54,990 nucleotides of DNA from Streptomyces bauhiniae (GTDB taxonomy: Bacteria > Actinomycetota > Actinomycetes > Streptomycetales > Streptomycetaceae): the NCBI RefSeq assembly GCF_004784475.1, contig NZ_SRRT01000014.1, positions 1 to 54,990 on the forward strand. The letters are read 5' to 3'. Positions within the stretch are counted from its first letter, which is position 1. Each line of letters starts with the position of its first letter. The notes below the pieces were generated by a model. The model was given only the letters and a program-made list of their open reading frames with translations, was not told where the DNA came from and searched no databases. Positions 52,843 through 54,990 of this stretch are shown piece by piece. The translations under genes were made by a program, and so were the position numbers.

Positions 52843-54528
52843 TTGAGTCATCCGCACCCTGAACTGGCCCCGCCGCCGCCGCTCGCCAAGGGCGGCCTGC
52901 GCGTCACCCCCCTCGGCGGTCTCGGTGAGATCGGCCGGAACATGACGGTCTTCGAGTACGACGGCCGGCTGCTGATCGTCGACTGCGGCGTGCTCTTCCC
53001 CGAGGAGGAGCAGCCCGGAATCGACCTGATCCTGCCGGACTTCTCGTCCATCCGGGACCGCCTCGACGACATCGAGGGCATCGTCCTCACGCACGGCCAC
53101 GAGGACCACATCGGCGCGGTCCCCTACCTGCTGCGCGAGAAGCCCGACATCCCGCTGATCGGCTCCAAGCTGACCCTCGCGCTGATCGAGGCCAAGCTCC
53201 AGGAGCACCGCATCCGCCCGTACACCCTGGAGGTGGAGGCGGGCGACCGTGAGCGGGTCGGCCCCTTCGACCTCGAGTTCGTCGCGGTCAACCACTCCAT
53301 CCCGGACGCCCTCGCGGTCGCCATCCGCACCCCGGCCGGCATGGTCGTGCACACCGGCGACTTCAAGATGGACCAGCTCCCGCTGGACGGCCGGCTCACC
53401 GACCTGCACGCCTTCGCGCGCCTGAGCGAGGAGGGCATCGACCTCCTCCTCTCGGACTCCACGAACGCCGAGGTACCCGGCTTCGTCCCGCCCGAGCGCG
53501 ACATCTCCAACGTGCTGGACAACGTCTTCCAGGGCGCGCACAGCCGCATCATCGTGGCGAGCTTCGCCAGCCATGTGCACCGCATCCAGCAGATCCTGGA
53601 CACCGCCCAGAAGTACGGCCGCAAGGTCGCCTTCGTCGGCCGCTCCATGGTCCGCAACATGGGCATCGCGCGCGACCTCGGCTACCTGAAGGTCCCGCCG
53701 GGCCTGGTCGTCGACGTCAAGCAGCTCGACGACCTGCCGGCCGACAAGGTCGTCCTGGTCTGCACGGGCTCCCAGGGCGAGCCGATGGCGGCCCTGTCCC
53801 GCATGGCCAACCGGGACCACCAGATCCGCATCGTCGAGGGCGACACGGTCATCCTGGCCTCGTCCCTCATCCCGGGCAACGAGAACGCGGTCTACCGCGT
53901 GATCAACGGCCTGACCCGCTGGGGCGCCAACGTCGTGCACAAGGGCAACGCCAAGGTGCACGTCTCGGGCCACGCGTCCGCGGGCGAGCTGCTGTACTTC
54001 TACAACATCTGCCGCCCGAAGAACCTCATGCCGGTCCACGGCGAGTGGCGCCACCTGCGCGCCAACGCCGAGCTGGGCGCCGCGACCGGCGTCCCGCACG
54101 ACCGGATCGTCATCGCCGAGGACGGCGTCGTCGTCGACCTGGTCGAGGGCAAGGCGAAGATCGCGGGCAAGGTCCAGGCCGGTTACGTCTACGTCGACGG
54201 CCTCTCGGTCGGCGATGTGCGCGAGCCCGCGCTGAAGGACCGCAAGATCCTCGGCGACGAGGGCATCATCTCGGTCTTCGTGGTGATGGACGCGTCCACC
54301 GGCAAGATCACCGGTGGCCCGCACATCCAGGCCCGTGGCTCCGGCATCGACGACGGTGCCTTCGCGGAGGTCCTCCCGAAGATCACGGAGTCGCTGGAGC
54401 GGTCCGCCCAGGACGGCGTGGTGGAGCCCCACCAGCTCCAGCAGCTCATCCGGCGGACGCTCGGCAAGTGGGTCTCGGACACCTACCGCCGGCGCCCGAT
54501 GATCCTCCCGGTCGTCGTCGAGGTCTGA
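52843..54528 (+). CDS. rnj: Ribonuclease J
   Basis: 561 aa. Metallo-β-lactamase/β-CASP ribonuclease with 5'-3' exo and endo activity, taking part in mRNA decay and rRNA maturation. The zinc motif HxHxDH appears as HGHEDH at residues 84-89. Further ligands lie in NHSIPDALAVAI and in HTGDFKMDQLPLDG. The β-CASP part has ILDTAQKYGRKVAFVGRSMV and SGHASAGEL, followed by PVHGEWRHLRAN. The start is a rare TTG at 52843, fixed by GGAGAG six bases upstream and by the conserved beginning (PKGGLRVTPLGG-like). A terminator hairpin follows, then an rRNA promoter. Confidence 0.95.
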   Translation: MSHPHPELAPPPPLAKGGLRVTPLGGLGEIGRNMTVFEYDGRLLIVDCGVLFPEEEQPGIDLILPDFSSIRDRLDDIEGIVLTHGHEDHIGAVPYLLREKPDIPLIGSKLTLALIEAKLQEHRIRPYTLEVEAGDRERVGPFDLEFVAVNHSIPDALAVAIRTPAGMVVHTGDFKMDQLPLDGRLTDLHAFARLSEEGIDLLLSDSTNAEVPGFVPPERDISNVLDNVFQGAHSRIIVASFASHVHRIQQILDTAQKYGRKVAFVGRSMVRNMGIARDLGYLKVPPGLVVDVKQLDDLPADKVVLVCTGSQGEPMAALSRMANRDHQIRIVEGDTVILASSLIPGNENAVYRVINGLTRWGANVVHKGNAKVHVSGHASAGELLYFYNICRPKNLMPVHGEWRHLRANAELGAATGVPHDRIVIAEDGVVVDLVEGKAKIAGKVQAGYVYVDGLSVGDVREPALKDRKILGDEGIISVFVVMDASTGKITGGPHIQARGSGIDDGAFAEVLPKITESLERSAQDGVVEPHQLQQLIRRTLGKWVSDTYRRRPMILPVVVEV

Positions 54529-54549
54529 TCCACAACGCGCTGACCTGCA

Positions 54550-54583
54550 CTGGGGCCCCTCGACACCGGTCGAGGGGTCCCAG
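54550..54583 (+). terminator. Hairpin after rnj
   Basis: Bases 54550-54563 pair with 54570-54583 over 14 bp (one G-T), loop CACCGG. There is no T-run, as is typical here. Confidence 0.7.
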
Positions 54584-54631
54584 TCGTGCCGCCGGGGGAA
54601 CACCCGCTCGAAAAAATCTTGACAGGACGGG

Positions 54632-54660
54632 TTGACACCCCCATGGCCGATCCGTAGAGT
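54632..54660 (+). promoter_or_regulatory. Consensus housekeeping promoter, probably rRNA operon P1
   Basis: TTGACA (54632-54637) and TAGAGT (54655-54660) are separated by exactly 17 bp. A second TTGACA lies at 54619-54624. This quality of promoter is rare in Streptomyces and marks rRNA operons. No protein frame with family features lies downstream to the end of the window. Confidence 0.72.
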
Positions 54661-54990
54661 TCTTGGTCTGCCCCGGAGCCGTAACGGTTCCGCGGCGGCA
54701 CCTCGCCGCAACAGCGGCACTCAACCTCCAGTACGACCATCCCCCTGGGATTGCTTTCGGCGCGTCCGAATTCAATTCGAATGGGAGCCGGCGACCCGAT
54801 TAGGAACTGCCGGGGATGATCCGCTAAGGTTTGAGACGTCGGAACGGCCCAGCGGGCCGGGAGGACAACCCCCTCTGACTGGGAATCAGACGCCGAAAGG
54901 ATCTGATAGAGTCGGAACCGCCGGAAAGGGAAACGCGAAAGCGAAAACCTGGAAAGCACCGAGGAAATCGGATCGGAAAAAGATCTGATA
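54661..54990 (+). other. Leader region of an rRNA operon (upstream of 16S rRNA)
   Basis: The last 330 bases hold no gene. They contain a second -10-like box (TAAGGT, 54825-54830), a small hairpin TCTGA/TCAGA (54874-54890), and A/G-rich stretches. GATCTGATA occurs twice (near 54900 and at the end). I recognise this A/G-rich text as the 5' leader of Streptomyces rRNA operons, which contains processing and antitermination signals. The 16S gene itself would start beyond the window. Confidence 0.68.

Noticed and set aside
54803..54831. SigR-type promoter (GGAAC ... GTT) in the rRNA leader
   Set aside because: The spacing is 21 bases rather than 18-19.

Overview
The window is a piece of a Streptomyces chromosome. 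Coding sequence is GC-rich (a 60-base line at 52441 counts 45 G/C by eye) with G/C-ending codons and frequent GTG starts. Gene order matches the conserved streptomycete block ispG – proS – rimP-nusA-ylxR-infB – rbfA-truB – ribF – ESX/type VII secretion – rpsO-pnp – dapB – thyX – dapA – rnj – rRNA operon. I assign the genus but not the species. All family calls come from reading the sequence; no database search was possible.

Left part (1-20500). After the 3' end of ispG comes a whiJ/abaA-type developmental-regulator locus: a divergent HATPase_c protein, an XRE-DUF5753 regulator with a TTA codon, and three tandem DUF397 (BldB-like) genes. Two GNAT acetyltransferases, proS, a kinase-fold protein that has lost its catalytic residues, a ferritin-like protein and a lipoprotein follow. 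Next is the transcription/translation block rimP-nusA-ylxR-infB, ylxP-rbfA-truB. A large pseudoprotease/P-loop NTPase gene sits between truB and ribF.

Middle part (20500-44150). This is a complete ESX-like type VII secretion locus: an EspI-like MinD ATPase, EccE, EccB, mycosin, EsxB/EsxA, EccC and EccD. Between esxA and eccC lies a reverse-strand cassette of lipoproteins, WXG-like helical proteins, a large putative substrate and a second mycosin. Part of it is clearly less GC-rich (34 of 60 G/C at 33001), which suggests a variable, possibly acquired, substrate module. One gene after mycP is a deleted, frameshifted remnant.

Right part (44150-54990). rpsO-pnp carries internal terminator, promoter and hairpin signals. 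It is followed by an M16 protease, dapB, small membrane proteins, thyX, dapA and rnj (RNase J). The last ~460 bases hold a consensus rRNA-type promoter and what looks like the 5' leader of a 16S-23S-5S operon that starts just outside the window.

The observations most worth following up are a chain of overlapping four-to-six-codon ORFs ending at a hairpin just before the infB ribosome-binding site, the degenerate protease/NTPase fusion at 15837-19418, the DUF397 triplication with a TTA-containing regulator, and the type VII substrate cassette.
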